From assembly GCF_001650915.1 (NCBI RefSeq), contig NZ_LXYO01000023.1, forward strand, positions 124,001 to 188,000: a stretch of DNA of 64,000 bases, in the 5' to 3' direction. This DNA comes from Marinobacter sp. EhC06 (GTDB lineage Bacteria; Pseudomonadota; Gammaproteobacteria; Pseudomonadales; Oleiphilaceae). The notes beneath the pieces are model-generated. The model saw only the letters and a program-made list of their open reading frames with translations. It had not been told where the DNA came from and did no database searches. Position numbers and translations under genes: made by a program. This document shows positions 52,515-63,067 of this stretch, piece after piece (positions within the stretch are counted from its first letter, which is position 1; every line of letters starts with the position of its first letter).

Positions 52515-55500
52515 TCAGTCAGCTGCGCCGATAGGCTCAGCATAGGTTCCGTGCCGGCGCGCACGCCACTCGCGGAACTGCTCCAGCCAGGACAACAACG
52601 CGGGTATTACCAACAAAACCAGCAACGTCGATAGCCCAAGGCCAAAGGCAATAGAGGTGGCCATGGGGATCAGGAACTGGGCCTGCAGGGACGTCTCGAA
52701 CATAAGTGGCAACAGACCGCCAATGGTTGTCAGGGAGGTCAGCATCACCGCCCGAACGCGCTGTACCGCGGCCTCGTTGAGCGCATCGGTAATACCCAGG
52801 CCCTTTTTTCGCTGCTGGTTATAGAAGGCTACGAGAATAATGGCGTTATTGACCACAATCCCCGACAGACCGAACAGACCAAAAAGAGACAGAATGGTCA
52901 GCTGCAAACCCATCAGCCAGTGCCCCAGCAACGCGCCCACCAGGGCAAATGGAATGATGGCCATGACGATCAGCGGCAGGCTCCAGGAGGCAAAGACCCA
53001 GGCCAGCACCACGTACATGAGCGCCAGACCGATAACCAGGCCGGTTTGCATGTCTCCAAGTGTCTCCCGCTGGTCGGCGGCACGGCCCTCAAAGCTGTAA
53101 CGCACATTGTAGCGACTGGCAATGTCCGGCAGCGCCTCTGCCTCAAGGCTGGTCAGAATCTGGTCCGTAGTGCTGACCCGGGTGTTCAGTCCGGAGGTAA
53201 CCTCCACCGCCAGCCGACCCTCGGCATGGCGCAGCGCCTGGAAGCCCTGACGGTGATCCAGATTCATGACCTGGGTCAGGGGTACAAAGCGACCGTCCGG
53301 AATCCGGATTGTGATGCGCGACAGGGTCGACAGCTGCTCCCGCTGATCCTGGGGCAGCTGCACGCGAACCTCAACTTCATCACGGCCATCCTGATAGATC
53401 TGGGCAATGCGGCCATCAAAAGCCGCCCTGAGCTGACGCCCCAGATCAGAGGTGGTCAGCCCCAGAGCCTCACCGTAGGCGCTGACCTGATAAATCAGCT
53501 GTTCCCTGCCCCACGGCATATCGTCTTCAACATCAAGCACGCCCGGAAGCGTCGAAAGCGCCTGGCCCAGTTCATCCGCCGCACGCTTCAGATCTTCGGC
53601 GTTCTCGCCCGTCAGCCGCACATTCACATCCCGGCCCGGCGGTCCGGCCTGGCGTTCGGAAATGGCCAGGTTGTCCAGCCCGGCCGGCGTCTCCAGCCGG
53701 CTGCGCCACTCGGTGATGAATTCCGGGTTGCGGACCGAGCGACGATCGGAGGGCACCAGTTCGATCATCATCGAACCGAGTTCGTCGCCGCTACGGGAAC
53801 TGCCCTCGGCACCCTGGGTTGCGCCCCTGGTGGTGACTGCGTGCAGAATGAAATTACCACCCAAGGCCTCTTCGGTTTCATTGAGCGTTTGCTGCATCTG
53901 AGTCAGGAAATCATCCACCGTGCCGCGATCGGTGCCGGCCACGAAGCTGGCATTGGCGTAGAACACCGAAGGCTCCGGTGTCGGGAAAAAGTTGAACCCA
54001 AGGCGGCCACCGGCCAGCAGACCAATCGTTACGATAGCCAAAGCCACCGCACTCGCCACCGTGGCGCCCCGGTGTTGCAGGCTGTAACGGGAAAACCGCC
54101 GAAACCGGCCTTCCCGGAAACGGTCGAAACGCTGTTCGAAACCTCGCCGGAAGCGCTCCACGGGGCCAGGCTTTTTCGGCTCAGGTTCTGCCTCCCCCGC
54201 TTTTTTCTTGCGCCGGAGCACAAAGGCATGCCGAAGGTGCGCCGGAAGCACGATGAAACACTCAAGAAGGGAAGCGACCAGAACGCAGATCATTACCAGC
54301 GGAATATCGCCCAGAATATTGCCGATGACACCGCCCACCACCAGAAGGGGCATAAAGGCGGCAACGGTGGTCAATGAAGAGGCCAGCACGGGCCAGACCA
54401 TGCGTTTGGCCGCCCCCTCCGAGGCGTAAATCGATTCCTCGCCCATTCGCGCGTGGGCGTCAGCGTCCTCGCCCACCACAATGGCATCGTCGACGATCAC
54501 CCCCAGAGCCATGATCAGGGCGAACAGCGAGATCATGTTGATCGAGCCCCCAATCAGCCAGAGCACCGCCATAGCCGCCAAAAACGCCGTCGGAATACCC
54601 ACAGCCACCCACAGGGCTACCCTGCCCGGGAGAAACAGATAAAGCAGGCAAACCACAAGTACCAGGCCACCCAGGCCATTGTTCACCAGCAGCGAGATAC
54701 GGTCATCCAGAAGCTGCCAAGTCTCATCATAAACCTCCAGCTTTACCGTCGGCGGCAGTACCGGCCGGGTATCTGCCAGCCAGGTCTCCAGTACTTTCGC
54801 CGCCGCCAGCGAGTTGCCATTTTCCGATCGCTGCAGTTGCAGCTCAACCGCAGGCTTGCCGTCCTTTTCGAGGGTCACCTGGCTCTCGCGGGCCTCCTGA
54901 CGGATGATCGCTACATCGCCCAGGTTCAGTTGGATCCTCTCACCACTGAGCACCGGAATGTTCTCGAACTCCTGAGGGCTGCGCCGCTGTTCCACGGCGC
55001 GGAGCTCCCGGGTGGCATCCTGCTGCGCCATCATGCCTGCAGGCAGATCCCGGGAGATCGCTGCCACTCGTTCGGCAATCTGGTCCAGCGACAGGCCCAG
55101 GGTCTCCAGCCGTTCAACCGGCACATCAATACTGATCTGCTGCTCAGGCAGGCCGCGAATCGACACCCGGTCGATACCGCGCTGGAGCAGTTCATCCTCA
55201 AACCGGTAGGCCAGTTGCCGCAGCTCGCTTCGATCAACATCACCAAACACCAGCAACCGGGCTACCGGCTCGTAACGTTCTATCCGGGTTACCTGGGGCT
55301 CTTCGGCCTCGGCGGGAAAGTTGGTGAATTCGTCCACCTGCTGGCGAACATCATCCAGGGCCTGAATCGGGTTGGTGCCCTCTTCGAATTCGAGCGTTAT
55401 CGAGGAAACACCCTGGGCCGAGGTGGAGGTCATTTTTTTCAGACCATCCACACTGCGCAGGCGTTGTTCAAGCGGATTCGTGATTCCCTGTTCCACGTCT

Positions 55501-55682
55501 TCCGCGGAGGCGCCACTCCAGACCACCCGAACACTGACGACATCCAGGGCGAAGGTGGGGAAGAACTGGATGTTCATGCGGGTCAGGGCCAGCACGCCAC
55601 CGAGCAGCATGACCAGCATCACCAGATTGGCAGCGACCCGGTGATGAACGAAAAAACCGATAACGCCCTTTCTTCGCCTCAT
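52515..55682 (-). CDS. RND efflux pump inner-membrane transporter (HAE type), pump 1
   Basis: Protein of 1055 residues, full-length for AcrB/MexB-class pumps, with twelve helices and two large periplasmic loops. The proton relay Asp pair is present (LGVIVDDAIVVGEDADAH). It starts at the adaptor's stop with a 4-bp overlap, so the pair is co-translated. No outer-membrane factor gene is here, so it would use a TolC encoded elsewhere. Substrate not predictable. Confidence 0.92.
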   Translation of the reverse strand: MRRRKGVIGFFVHHRVAANLVMLVMLLGGVLALTRMNIQFFPTFALDVVSVRVVWSGASAEDVEQGITNPLEQRLRSVDGLKKMTSTSAQGVSSITLEFEEGTNPIQALDDVRQQVDEFTNFPAEAEEPQVTRIERYEPVARLLVFGDVDRSELRQLAYRFEDELLQRGIDRVSIRGLPEQQISIDVPVERLETLGLSLDQIAERVAAISRDLPAGMMAQQDATRELRAVEQRRSPQEFENIPVLSGERIQLNLGDVAIIRQEARESQVTLEKDGKPAVELQLQRSENGNSLAAAKVLETWLADTRPVLPPTVKLEVYDETWQLLDDRISLLVNNGLGGLVLVVCLLYLFLPGRVALWVAVGIPTAFLAAMAVLWLIGGSINMISLFALIMALGVIVDDAIVVGEDADAHARMGEESIYASEGAAKRMVWPVLASSLTTVAAFMPLLVVGGVIGNILGDIPLVMICVLVASLLECFIVLPAHLRHAFVLRRKKKAGEAEPEPKKPGPVERFRRGFEQRFDRFREGRFRRFSRYSLQHRGATVASAVALAIVTIGLLAGGRLGFNFFPTPEPSVFYANASFVAGTDRGTVDDFLTQMQQTLNETEEALGGNFILHAVTTRGATQGAEGSSRSGDELGSMMIELVPSDRRSVRNPEFITEWRSRLETPAGLDNLAISERQAGPPGRDVNVRLTGENAEDLKRAADELGQALSTLPGVLDVEDDMPWGREQLIYQVSAYGEALGLTTSDLGRQLRAAFDGRIAQIYQDGRDEVEVRVQLPQDQREQLSTLSRITIRIPDGRFVPLTQVMNLDHRQGFQALRHAEGRLAVEVTSGLNTRVSTTDQILTSLEAEALPDIASRYNVRYSFEGRAADQRETLGDMQTGLVIGLALMYVVLAWVFASWSLPLIVMAIIPFALVGALLGHWLMGLQLTILSLFGLFGLSGIVVNNAIILVAFYNQQRKKGLGITDALNEAAVQRVRAVMLTSLTTIGGLLPLMFETSLQAQFLIPMATSIAFGLGLSTLLVLLVIPALLSWLEQFREWRARRHGTYAEPIGAAD

Positions 55683-56917
55683 TGCGCCGCCGCTCCGGAA
55701 TCCGCCACATCCACCTTGAGGCCGGTGACTGCATTGGGCAGGTGCGTGGTGATCAGTTGCGCGCCAGACACCAGGGCTTCACCGGATACCAGCAGGCGTC
55801 GCTCGCCGTTCCTGCCCCGCGCTTCGCCAATGCGTTCGATCCGGGCTCGCTCCATCCGGCCATCGGATGACAACAGGTAAACGCTATCGGCACCGTAGAG
55901 GGCGCTGAACGGAATCGACACGGTATTACTCCGCGCCGCCCGCTCAAGCGTTACCGGCATCAAACCACCCGGGCGAATGCCCTTGGGGTCTCCCTGCAAT
56001 TCGAGAATGGCTTCGGTTCCGGACGGGTCACTGGTTCCGGCAAAGCGCGCCAGCCGGAACCGGTGCTGATCTCCAGCACTGGTCGCGGTCAGTGTTTCCC
56101 CGCGCGCCAGGGCATCCAGAAGCTCGGCCCGGAACATTTCCGGCACCCTGGCCCTGAGTTCCAGGCCATCCACGGGATAGAGCGACAGCAGGGGTTCATT
56201 GCGGCTGACCTGGTCACCTGCAGCAACCTGGATATCGGTAACGATGCCATCGAAGGGCGCGGCCATGCGGGCCCGTTCGGCATCACGCCGGGTGCTGACC
56301 AGATTCGCCTCCGCCTGCGCCAGCTTCGCCTCAAGGCTCTGAAGCCGCGCCGGATGCTCTTCGATTGCCCGCTGCCGGGTATTTACCGTCAGCTCTGCCC
56401 TGGCTGCAGCGTCTGTGGCCGCTTCCAGGGCCTCGCGGGAAGCCAGATTGCGATTCACCAACGACCGGGTGCGCTCAAGCTGCCGCCGGGCGTTTTCCAG
56501 AATGGCCTGTTCGCTGGCCAGGGCGGCCTGATCATTCCGGTAACGGACCTGTTCCGATCGGATCTGGGCTTCCAGATCTTTTACCTGGGCCTCGGCCTGG
56601 GCCAACGCGGGCTGGATATCGGCCTCGTCCAATGCCACCAGAAGCTCGCCCTCATTGACCCGCTGCCCTTCCGTCACCGGCCGGGCACCGATACGGCCTG
56701 CCAGGGTTGCAGTCACTGTCAGTTGCTCCGGGGCCAGAACTTCGCCATACAGGGGCAACACCGGCGTGTGAGTGCCCGGCTCAATCTCCTGAACCTGAAC
56801 ACGCCAACTCCGCTCGGTGGCACTGACCTCTGCAGGCTCCGGGCGTGTCATCTTGAGAATCATAAAACCGGCGATACCGACGGCGAGAATCAATACGGGA
56901 ATGAGTCGTTTGGACAT
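55679..56917 (-). CDS. RND efflux pump periplasmic adaptor, pump 1
   Basis: Protein of 412 residues: an N-terminal membrane helix (MSKRLIPVLILAVGIAGFMI), lipoyl-like halves (LAGRIGARPVTEGQRVNEGE), a long alpha-hairpin rich in Ala/Glu/Arg (about 110-190) and beta-barrel domains (APFDGIVTDIQVAAGDQV). It joins the RND pump to the outer-membrane channel. The first ATG of the longer frame (56980) lies in the leader; 56917 begins the anchor helix. Confidence 0.9.
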   Translation of the reverse strand: MSKRLIPVLILAVGIAGFMILKMTRPEPAEVSATERSWRVQVQEIEPGTHTPVLPLYGEVLAPEQLTVTATLAGRIGARPVTEGQRVNEGELLVALDEADIQPALAQAEAQVKDLEAQIRSEQVRYRNDQAALASEQAILENARRQLERTRSLVNRNLASREALEAATDAAARAELTVNTRQRAIEEHPARLQSLEAKLAQAEANLVSTRRDAERARMAAPFDGIVTDIQVAAGDQVSRNEPLLSLYPVDGLELRARVPEMFRAELLDALARGETLTATSAGDQHRFRLARFAGTSDPSGTEAILELQGDPKGIRPGGLMPVTLERAARSNTVSIPFSALYGADSVYLLSSDGRMERARIERIGEARGRNGERRLLVSGEALVSGAQLITTHLPNAVTGLKVDVADSGAAAQ

Positions 56918-57070
56918 TACTTGCTGGCCAGCTAAGGTAAAAAAAGCCCGTCGGGCTGTTAGGTTCAGACTACTATACAATCAAGGCTCGTTTTCGGATC
57001 GGACAAGCCTGGGTCCTGCGTCAATTTTACGCGGTGCATCCTTCATTCATGGCAACGGAGAGTATCTATC

Positions 57071-57520
57071 TTGGCAGTAGAACATCATGTCAATCTCCTT
57101 AACGCAACGCTGATTAACGGGCTGATCGTTGCCGTCGTGGTTCTGATCCACCACGAAGTACTGATTAATTTGAGCGGACTCCTGTCGAAAATGCGGCAGA
57201 GCCATAGGTTCCGGCTGATTGCCGCCGTGTTCGGCGTTCTCGCCGCACATACCCTGCAAGTCTGGATCTTTGCCGGTGCTTTTTACCTCATGCACCATGC
57301 CGAGGGCTGGGGCGAACTTGGCGGCAATTTCAGCGGCAGCATCCTGGACTGCGTCTACTTCTCCTTCACCACATTTACCACCGTCGGCTACGGGGATATC
57401 GAACCCTTCGGCATACTGCGTTTCCTCACCGGCATAGAAGCGCTTTCCGGGCTGGTTCTGATCACCTGGAGTGCCTCCTTCCTGTTCGTGGAAATGCAGC
57501 GCTACTGGCCCACCCGCTAG
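57071..57520 (+). CDS. Two-helix potassium channel-like protein
   Basis: Protein of 149 residues with the K+ selectivity filter TFTTVGYGDIEPFG near residue 105, preceded by a pore helix (YFSFTTFT) and bounded by helices, as in the Ion_trans_2 family. Two more N-terminal helices (about 10-65). It starts at TTG 57071 with GGAGAG upstream. Lacks a RCK domain, so gating must be intrinsic or unknown. It stands alone between the first RND pump and a cyclase gene. Confidence 0.85.
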   Translation: MAVEHHVNLLNATLINGLIVAVVVLIHHEVLINLSGLLSKMRQSHRFRLIAAVFGVLAAHTLQVWIFAGAFYLMHHAEGWGELGGNFSGSILDCVYFSFTTFTTVGYGDIEPFGILRFLTGIEALSGLVLITWSASFLFVEMQRYWPTR

Positions 57521-57639
57521 ACTTTAGTCGAAGATTGACGGTTACTTTGCACGAATTCTGATCTAATACCCGTTTCTTGCGGCATGTGCACTGTCTTTGT
57601 ACATATCGCCCCAGAGCGCCGGACATCCAGACCAGACTC

Positions 57640-58695
57640 ATGGAAAGCTACAGGGAATCACAGAAGCACCTTGCCCGCCCTTACCGCAAAGCGGTACTGA
57701 AGACGCTGCTGATCTTTACCGCCATCAGCGGCCTGCTGTTTTTTACCCTCAACGTCCAGAGAGAGAATTACCCCCTGGCCTTTGCCGAGCTTGGCATGGC
57801 CTGCTACTCGGTTTTCATCTTCTGGGCCATTGGCAACACGAGACACCTGGAACGCTGGATTCTCGCCTTTATCCTGCCGTTCTGCATCACCATGATGTTC
57901 GCATTCACATCACCGCGAGCAACCACCACGGTCTTCGCCTGGGTCCTGTTGATTCCCATCCTTTCCCACCTCCTGATGGGTCGGCGCCTGGGCCTGCTGG
58001 TATCTGCCGTGTTCATGGGCACGGCAGCCGTGATCTTCTTTTTCAAATATCACGATGCGCCGGAGATGATGCAGCCCCTGCCAATTGCCAATATGGGGCT
58101 GATGTCACTGACCATCCTCGCGTTCTCCCATATTTACGAGATCACCCGGGAGCAATCCGAATCCCGCCTGCTGAAAATGGCCCAAACCGATGCCCTGACC
58201 GGCCTCGCCAACCGGGCACGCCTCAGCGATGTATTCGAACAGGAGCGCAAACGCAGCCTCCGCAACGGGACTCCGCTTTCCATGCTGGTACTGGATCTCG
58301 ATCACTTCAAACAGGTCAATGATCAGCATGGTCACGAAGCCGGCGACCTGGCGCTCAGGCATGTGGCCAGTACCCTGCGCGCTTCGCTCAGAGCGACCGA
58401 TCTTGCCACCCGGCTGGGAGGCGAGGAGTTCGCCATTCTGCTCACCAACACCACGGCAGACCAGGCCCATCAGGTGGCGGACAAGATCCGGAATGCGATT
58501 GAATCAAACCCCGTTCCTTATCAGGAGCAATCCATCGGTCTCACCATCAGCGGCGGCATTGCCCAGTTTGGTCCGGACGGGGCAGATCTGCGCAGCCTGA
58601 TCGGCCGGGCGGACCAGTATCTCTATCATGCCAAGGACTCGGGCCGTAACCGGATCATCAGTTCTGACAGCGCTCTTATCCCCTGCCAGGCGTAG
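57640..58695 (+). CDS. Membrane-bound GGEEF diguanylate cyclase
   Basis: Protein of 351 residues with six N-terminal membrane helices (about 20-180) and a GGDEF domain (DALTGLANRARL, DLDHFKQVND, TRLGGEEFAIL). An RATD motif five residues upstream of GGEEF is the RxxD product-inhibition site. So it should make c-di-GMP in response to a membrane signal. ATG at 57640 gives a helix start; the ribosome site is weak. Monocistronic and convergent with pump 2. Confidence 0.88.
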   Translation: MESYRESQKHLARPYRKAVLKTLLIFTAISGLLFFTLNVQRENYPLAFAELGMACYSVFIFWAIGNTRHLERWILAFILPFCITMMFAFTSPRATTTVFAWVLLIPILSHLLMGRRLGLLVSAVFMGTAAVIFFFKYHDAPEMMQPLPIANMGLMSLTILAFSHIYEITREQSESRLLKMAQTDALTGLANRARLSDVFEQERKRSLRNGTPLSMLVLDLDHFKQVNDQHGHEAGDLALRHVASTLRASLRATDLATRLGGEEFAILLTNTTADQAHQVADKIRNAIESNPVPYQEQSIGLTISGGIAQFGPDGADLRSLIGRADQYLYHAKDSGRNRIISSDSALIPCQA

Positions 58696-58705
58696 CAACC
58701 CTGGT

Positions 58706-61700
58706 TCAAACCCACTTGCAACGCGCCAGCGTGTAGTAAAGCAGAGGCACGACCACTACGGTCAGCAAGGTGGACATGGCCAGGCCAAATACCAGTGATA
58801 TCGCCAGGCCGTTAAAGATCGGATCGTTCAGAATGAAGTAAGCACCCACCATCGCCGAAATCGCCGTCAGGGCAATGGGTTTGATGCGCACCGCGCCCGC
58901 CAGAACCACCGCCTCGTCCAGTTCCACACCCTCCTCGATCAACTGCCGGATGAACACCACCAGCAGGATGGAATTGCGCACGATGATGCCGGCCAGGGCA
59001 ATCATGCCGATCATGCTGGTGGCGGTGAATTCCCGCCCCAACAGGGCATGACCGGGCATGATACCGATCAGTGTCAGCGGGATGGGCGCCATGATCACCA
59101 GCGGCAGAATATAGGACCGGAACTGTGCCACCAGCAACACAAAGATCATGAATATGCCGACGCTGTAGGCGGCCCCCATATCCCGGAACGTTTCGTAGGT
59201 GATCTGCCATTCACCGTCCCATTTCAGGGTGCCTTTTTCCGGCAACGGGGGCTGATCAATGAAATACTGTTCCGGTGCCCCCTCCTGTTGGTTCAGACGC
59301 TCAACCATGGCAAACATGCCGTACAGCGGTGAATCAATCTCGCCCGCCATGTCTGCGGTAACGTAAGTCACCGGCAAAAGATCCTTGTGGTAGATCGCGC
59401 CCATCCAGTCGGCGTCACGAACCTCGGCAATACTGGCCAATGGAACCAGCGCACCATCGCGACTGCGCACGTTCAGTGACAACAAAACCGAGGGCTGGGC
59501 CTTGTCGCCTTCGCTCAGAATTACCCGGATCGGAACCGGGTACTTGGCATGATCGTCATGCAGGAAGCTGACATTGGTTCCGCCCAGGGCCGTCTGAAGG
59601 GCAGCAACCACCTGGGCCTGGGACACCCCCAGCCGTGCCGCCCGATCCCTGTCCACTACCACTTCCCATTGCCGTGTGGGCGACTCCAGCGTGGTATCGA
59701 TATCCACCAGGCCATCCACCCGGGTCATGCCTTGTGCCACCTGCCGGGCCAGTTCCGCCCGTCGGTCTTCATCCACCGCATAGATCTCCGCGACAACGGG
59801 TGAAAGCACCGGCGGCCCTGGTGGCACCTCGACAATCTTCACGCTGGCTCCGTACCGGTCACCGATCTCGGTCAGCGGATCCCGGAGAGATTGGGCAATC
59901 ACATGGGACGGCCGGTCCCGACTCTCCTCATCCATAAGATTGATCTGGATATCGCCGTGATAGGGGTCGCCACGCAGGTAATACTGCCGTACCAGACCGT
60001 TGAAATTGATCGGCGAGGCGGTACCGGCGTATGTCTGCCAGTTGGCCACTTCCTCCACCGTTTCCAGGTGGCTGCCCATTTCCATCAACACCCGCTGGGT
60101 CTGCTCCATGGGCGTGCGCTCGGGCATATCCACCACCACCTGCAGTTCGGACTTGTTGTCGAAGGGCAGCATCTTCAGGATCACCGCCTGGAATACCGGC
60201 AACGAGGTGGCCGCCAGGGTCAGGCACACCACGGCCAGCGCCAGCAGACGCCGCCGCCACGGATGATCACCCAGAAACGGACCAAGCACCGTCCGGAAAA
60301 TTCGCAGGGACAATGGGCTGACGCCGTCGGCGGAGCTGCAAGCCTCCTCGGCTTCGGCGGCCTGCTCCCCCTTCTTGTGCTTTAGAAGCCTGAAGGCCAG
60401 CCAGGGCGCCACCACAAAGGCGACAATCTGTGACAGCACCATACCGGCCGAGGCGTTGATCGGAATCGGGCTCATGTAGGGGCCCATCAGGCCACTGACA
60501 AACGCCATCGGAATCAGCGCCGCCATGATGGTGAGACTGGCCATGATGGTGGGCGTGCCCACCTCGTCCACGGCAACGGGAATAATGTCCTTCACCGCCC
60601 GCCGGGAGTTCTGGATCCGCCGGTTGATGTTCTCGGTGATCACGATGCCATCGTCCACCAGAATGCCGATGGAGAAGATCAGCGCGAACAGGGAGACACG
60701 GTTCAGGGTGAAACCCCAGGCCCAGGAAAACACCAGGGTCAGCAGCAGAGTAATCAGAACGGCAATACCCACAATCAGCGCCTGGCGCCAGCCCATGGCC
60801 GCCAGAACCAGCAGCACGACGCACAGGGTGGCGGAGATCAGATCAGTGATCAATTTGCGGGCTTTCTGGGAGGCGGTTACGCCATAGTCCCGGGTAACCA
60901 GCACTTCCACGGATTCCGGTAAGGCCCGGTTGCGCAACTGGTCCAGACGCTCTTCAATAGCCGTGGTGATATTGATGGCGTTCTCGCCCGGCTTCTTGGC
61001 GATGGCCAGGGTAACCGCCGGGTAAACCTGACCGGGCTGGCCAGCCTTGCCGTCCCCATGGGCCGGTCCGAATCCGGTCATCACACTCTGATCCGCCACA
61101 GTGCCACCCCGGCTAATGTCTGCGACGTCTTCCAGGTACACGGCCGCGCCGTTGTGCATACCCACCACCAGACGCCGGACATCCTCCACCGTTTCCAGAA
61201 GCGTTCCGGCCTGGACCGGTATCGACAGGTTGTCCCGGGTAATCCGGGCCTCCTGGCTGCTGGTGTTGGCCGCAGCCAGGGCGTTACGAATATCCTCGAT
61301 GGTCAGGTTGAAGCCAGCCAGCAACGCCGGATCGAAACGGATATCCACGCGATCCGGAATGCCGCCGGTGGTATAGACATCCCGGGTGCCCGGAACCCGC
61401 TTCAGGGCAACTTCCAGCATGTGCGCCAGGCGGGTCAGTTCCTCACCCGTGTGGCCGTTGACCGGATCGTAGAGGGTCAGGGTCATCACCGGAACATCAT
61501 CGATGCCCCTGGGTTTGATCACCGGCTGGGTCGCACCCAGATTGGCCGGCAGCCAGTCCTGGTTGGAATACACCTGGTTGTAGAGCCGCACCAGGGCTTC
61601 CTGACGTGGAATGCCCACCTCAAACTGAACTGTGATCACCGCCTGGCCCTGGCGAGACACCGAGTAGACGTGTTCCACACCCTGAATCTCGCTCATCACC

Positions 61701-61936
61701 TGTTCGGCTGGCGTTGCTATTGCGCTTTCCACCTCACGGGTACTGGCGCCGGGAAACGCCACCATGATATCGGCCATGGTGACATCAATCTGGGGCTCTT
61801 CCTCTTTGGGCGTGACCACCACGGCCAGCACGCCAAGAATGATCGCCAGAATGGCCAGCAACGGGGTGAGGTGGTTGTTCTGAAAAACCCGGGCAATGGC
61901 CCCGGATGGGCCAACGGGCGGCAAATCACGGCTCAC
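58706..61936 (-). CDS. RND efflux transporter, pump 2
   Basis: Protein of 1076 residues, full-length RND with twelve helices. LVDDGIVITENINRRI shows the helix 4 Asp pair. It is only distantly similar to pump 1 (its N-terminus PQIDVTMADIMVAFPGAS differs), so it represents a different HAE subfamily. It overlaps the adaptor gene by 4 bp. No outer-membrane factor gene is beside it. Confidence 0.92.
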   Translation of the reverse strand: MSRDLPPVGPSGAIARVFQNNHLTPLLAILAIILGVLAVVVTPKEEEPQIDVTMADIMVAFPGASTREVESAIATPAEQVMSEIQGVEHVYSVSRQGQAVITVQFEVGIPRQEALVRLYNQVYSNQDWLPANLGATQPVIKPRGIDDVPVMTLTLYDPVNGHTGEELTRLAHMLEVALKRVPGTRDVYTTGGIPDRVDIRFDPALLAGFNLTIEDIRNALAAANTSSQEARITRDNLSIPVQAGTLLETVEDVRRLVVGMHNGAAVYLEDVADISRGGTVADQSVMTGFGPAHGDGKAGQPGQVYPAVTLAIAKKPGENAINITTAIEERLDQLRNRALPESVEVLVTRDYGVTASQKARKLITDLISATLCVVLLVLAAMGWRQALIVGIAVLITLLLTLVFSWAWGFTLNRVSLFALIFSIGILVDDGIVITENINRRIQNSRRAVKDIIPVAVDEVGTPTIMASLTIMAALIPMAFVSGLMGPYMSPIPINASAGMVLSQIVAFVVAPWLAFRLLKHKKGEQAAEAEEACSSADGVSPLSLRIFRTVLGPFLGDHPWRRRLLALAVVCLTLAATSLPVFQAVILKMLPFDNKSELQVVVDMPERTPMEQTQRVLMEMGSHLETVEEVANWQTYAGTASPINFNGLVRQYYLRGDPYHGDIQINLMDEESRDRPSHVIAQSLRDPLTEIGDRYGASVKIVEVPPGPPVLSPVVAEIYAVDEDRRAELARQVAQGMTRVDGLVDIDTTLESPTRQWEVVVDRDRAARLGVSQAQVVAALQTALGGTNVSFLHDDHAKYPVPIRVILSEGDKAQPSVLLSLNVRSRDGALVPLASIAEVRDADWMGAIYHKDLLPVTYVTADMAGEIDSPLYGMFAMVERLNQQEGAPEQYFIDQPPLPEKGTLKWDGEWQITYETFRDMGAAYSVGIFMIFVLLVAQFRSYILPLVIMAPIPLTLIGIMPGHALLGREFTATSMIGMIALAGIIVRNSILLVVFIRQLIEEGVELDEAVVLAGAVRIKPIALTAISAMVGAYFILNDPIFNGLAISLVFGLAMSTLLTVVVVPLLYYTLARCKWV

Positions 61937-63000
61937 GGATTCGACTCCTCGACCGCGCCTTCAGCCGGATTCAAACGATCGCTGCCCACCAGCTCGGAGG
62001 GGTTCGTGACCACACGCTCGCCTTCGCTGAGGCCGGCCAGGATCTCCAGCCTGCCGTTTTGCCGCACCCCCGTGCGTACCTGCCGCAGCCGGGGCTGATC
62101 CTGCTGGTCCAGCACGAACACGGCCCTGAGCTCGCTGCGCTGAATCAGGCTGCTGGCCGGCACCCACAGAGCCTCCCGGCTGGTAACCGGCACGCTGACT
62201 TTCACCAGCATGCCGGGAAACAGGGAGCCGTTGGGTTCACTCAGGCGCATACGCAGACGAAACGTGTGGGTTTGCGGATTGGCATAGGGGTAGAAGGTCA
62301 TCTCACCGGTTTCCAGCACCCGGCCATCGGCCAGGGTAACCTGGGCCTGACGCTCCGTGCGGGCCAGTTCGGCGTATTTCTGGGGAAGGTCCACCACAAC
62401 ACGAAGCTGTTCCAGAGATAATCCACTGAGCAACGGCTGACCGGGATTGACCGATTCGCCAACCTCGACATGGCGCTCAGTAAGGATGCCACCATAGGGA
62501 GCCAGCACGCGGGTATAGGAGAGCTGCTCCTGCGCCTCGGAAACCGCACCTTTGGCTCGTTCCACCCTTGCCCGGGCGGCGGCCAGGTTGTTGCGGGCCT
62601 GGTCGAACTCCTGCCGGGACACCAGACCCCGTTCGTGCACTGCTTCAATACGTTCAAAGCGCTGGCTTGCGTCCGCCAACGCTGCTTCAGCCTCTTCCAA
62701 CCCGGCCTGGGCCTGACGCAAACGGGACCGCTGCTCACTGTCCTCCAGCTGAACAATCAGGTCACCAGCGGCAACGGAATCGTCCACATCGTAGGGCAGG
62801 CTCTGGACGGTGCCACTGGTCTGGGCAGAGACGGTACTCTGCTGCACGGCTTCAATGACGCCATCGAGGTGCACGGTCTCTTGCAACTCGCTGCGCTCGG
62901 CAGTGGCTGCCATCAACTCCGGGCCACTGCCTTGGCCCAGCGCAATGGAGGACTGCAGCATCAAGGCCACAACAATACACGCAGCGGCTATCCGTTCCAT
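61933..63000 (-). CDS. RND periplasmic adaptor, pump 2
   Basis: Protein of 355 residues with a signal peptide (to about SIALGQ), lipoyl halves (VSAQTSGTVQSLPYDVDDSV), a short hairpin rich in Ala/Glu/Arg, and beta-barrel domains (YTRVLAPYGGILTERHVEVG, RLRMRLSEPNGSLFPGM). Without the cysteine lipobox usual for AcrA. Partner to 58706-61936. Starts 67 bp after the atpG stop, so a separate promoter is likely. Confidence 0.9.
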   Translation of the reverse strand: MERIAAACIVVALMLQSSIALGQGSGPELMAATAERSELQETVHLDGVIEAVQQSTVSAQTSGTVQSLPYDVDDSVAAGDLIVQLEDSEQRSRLRQAQAGLEEAEAALADASQRFERIEAVHERGLVSRQEFDQARNNLAAARARVERAKGAVSEAQEQLSYTRVLAPYGGILTERHVEVGESVNPGQPLLSGLSLEQLRVVVDLPQKYAELARTERQAQVTLADGRVLETGEMTFYPYANPQTHTFRLRMRLSEPNGSLFPGMLVKVSVPVTSREALWVPASSLIQRSELRAVFVLDQQDQPRLRQVRTGVRQNGRLEILAGLSEGERVVTNPSELVGSDRLNPAEGAVEESNP

Positions 63001-63067
63001 CGGGCATCTCCGTTTATAGTTATGAGGTAAGAACCCAAGGTTATCAAAAATAAGCGCCAGGAACAGT

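Noticed and set aside
52920-54377. A 485-codon plus-strand open frame, and a 475-codon one at 54453-55880
   Set aside because: Both are antisense to the RND pump 1 genes and contain no domain motifs.
61058-62098. A 346-codon plus-strand open frame
   Set aside because: It is antisense to the pump 2 RND gene and has no domain features.
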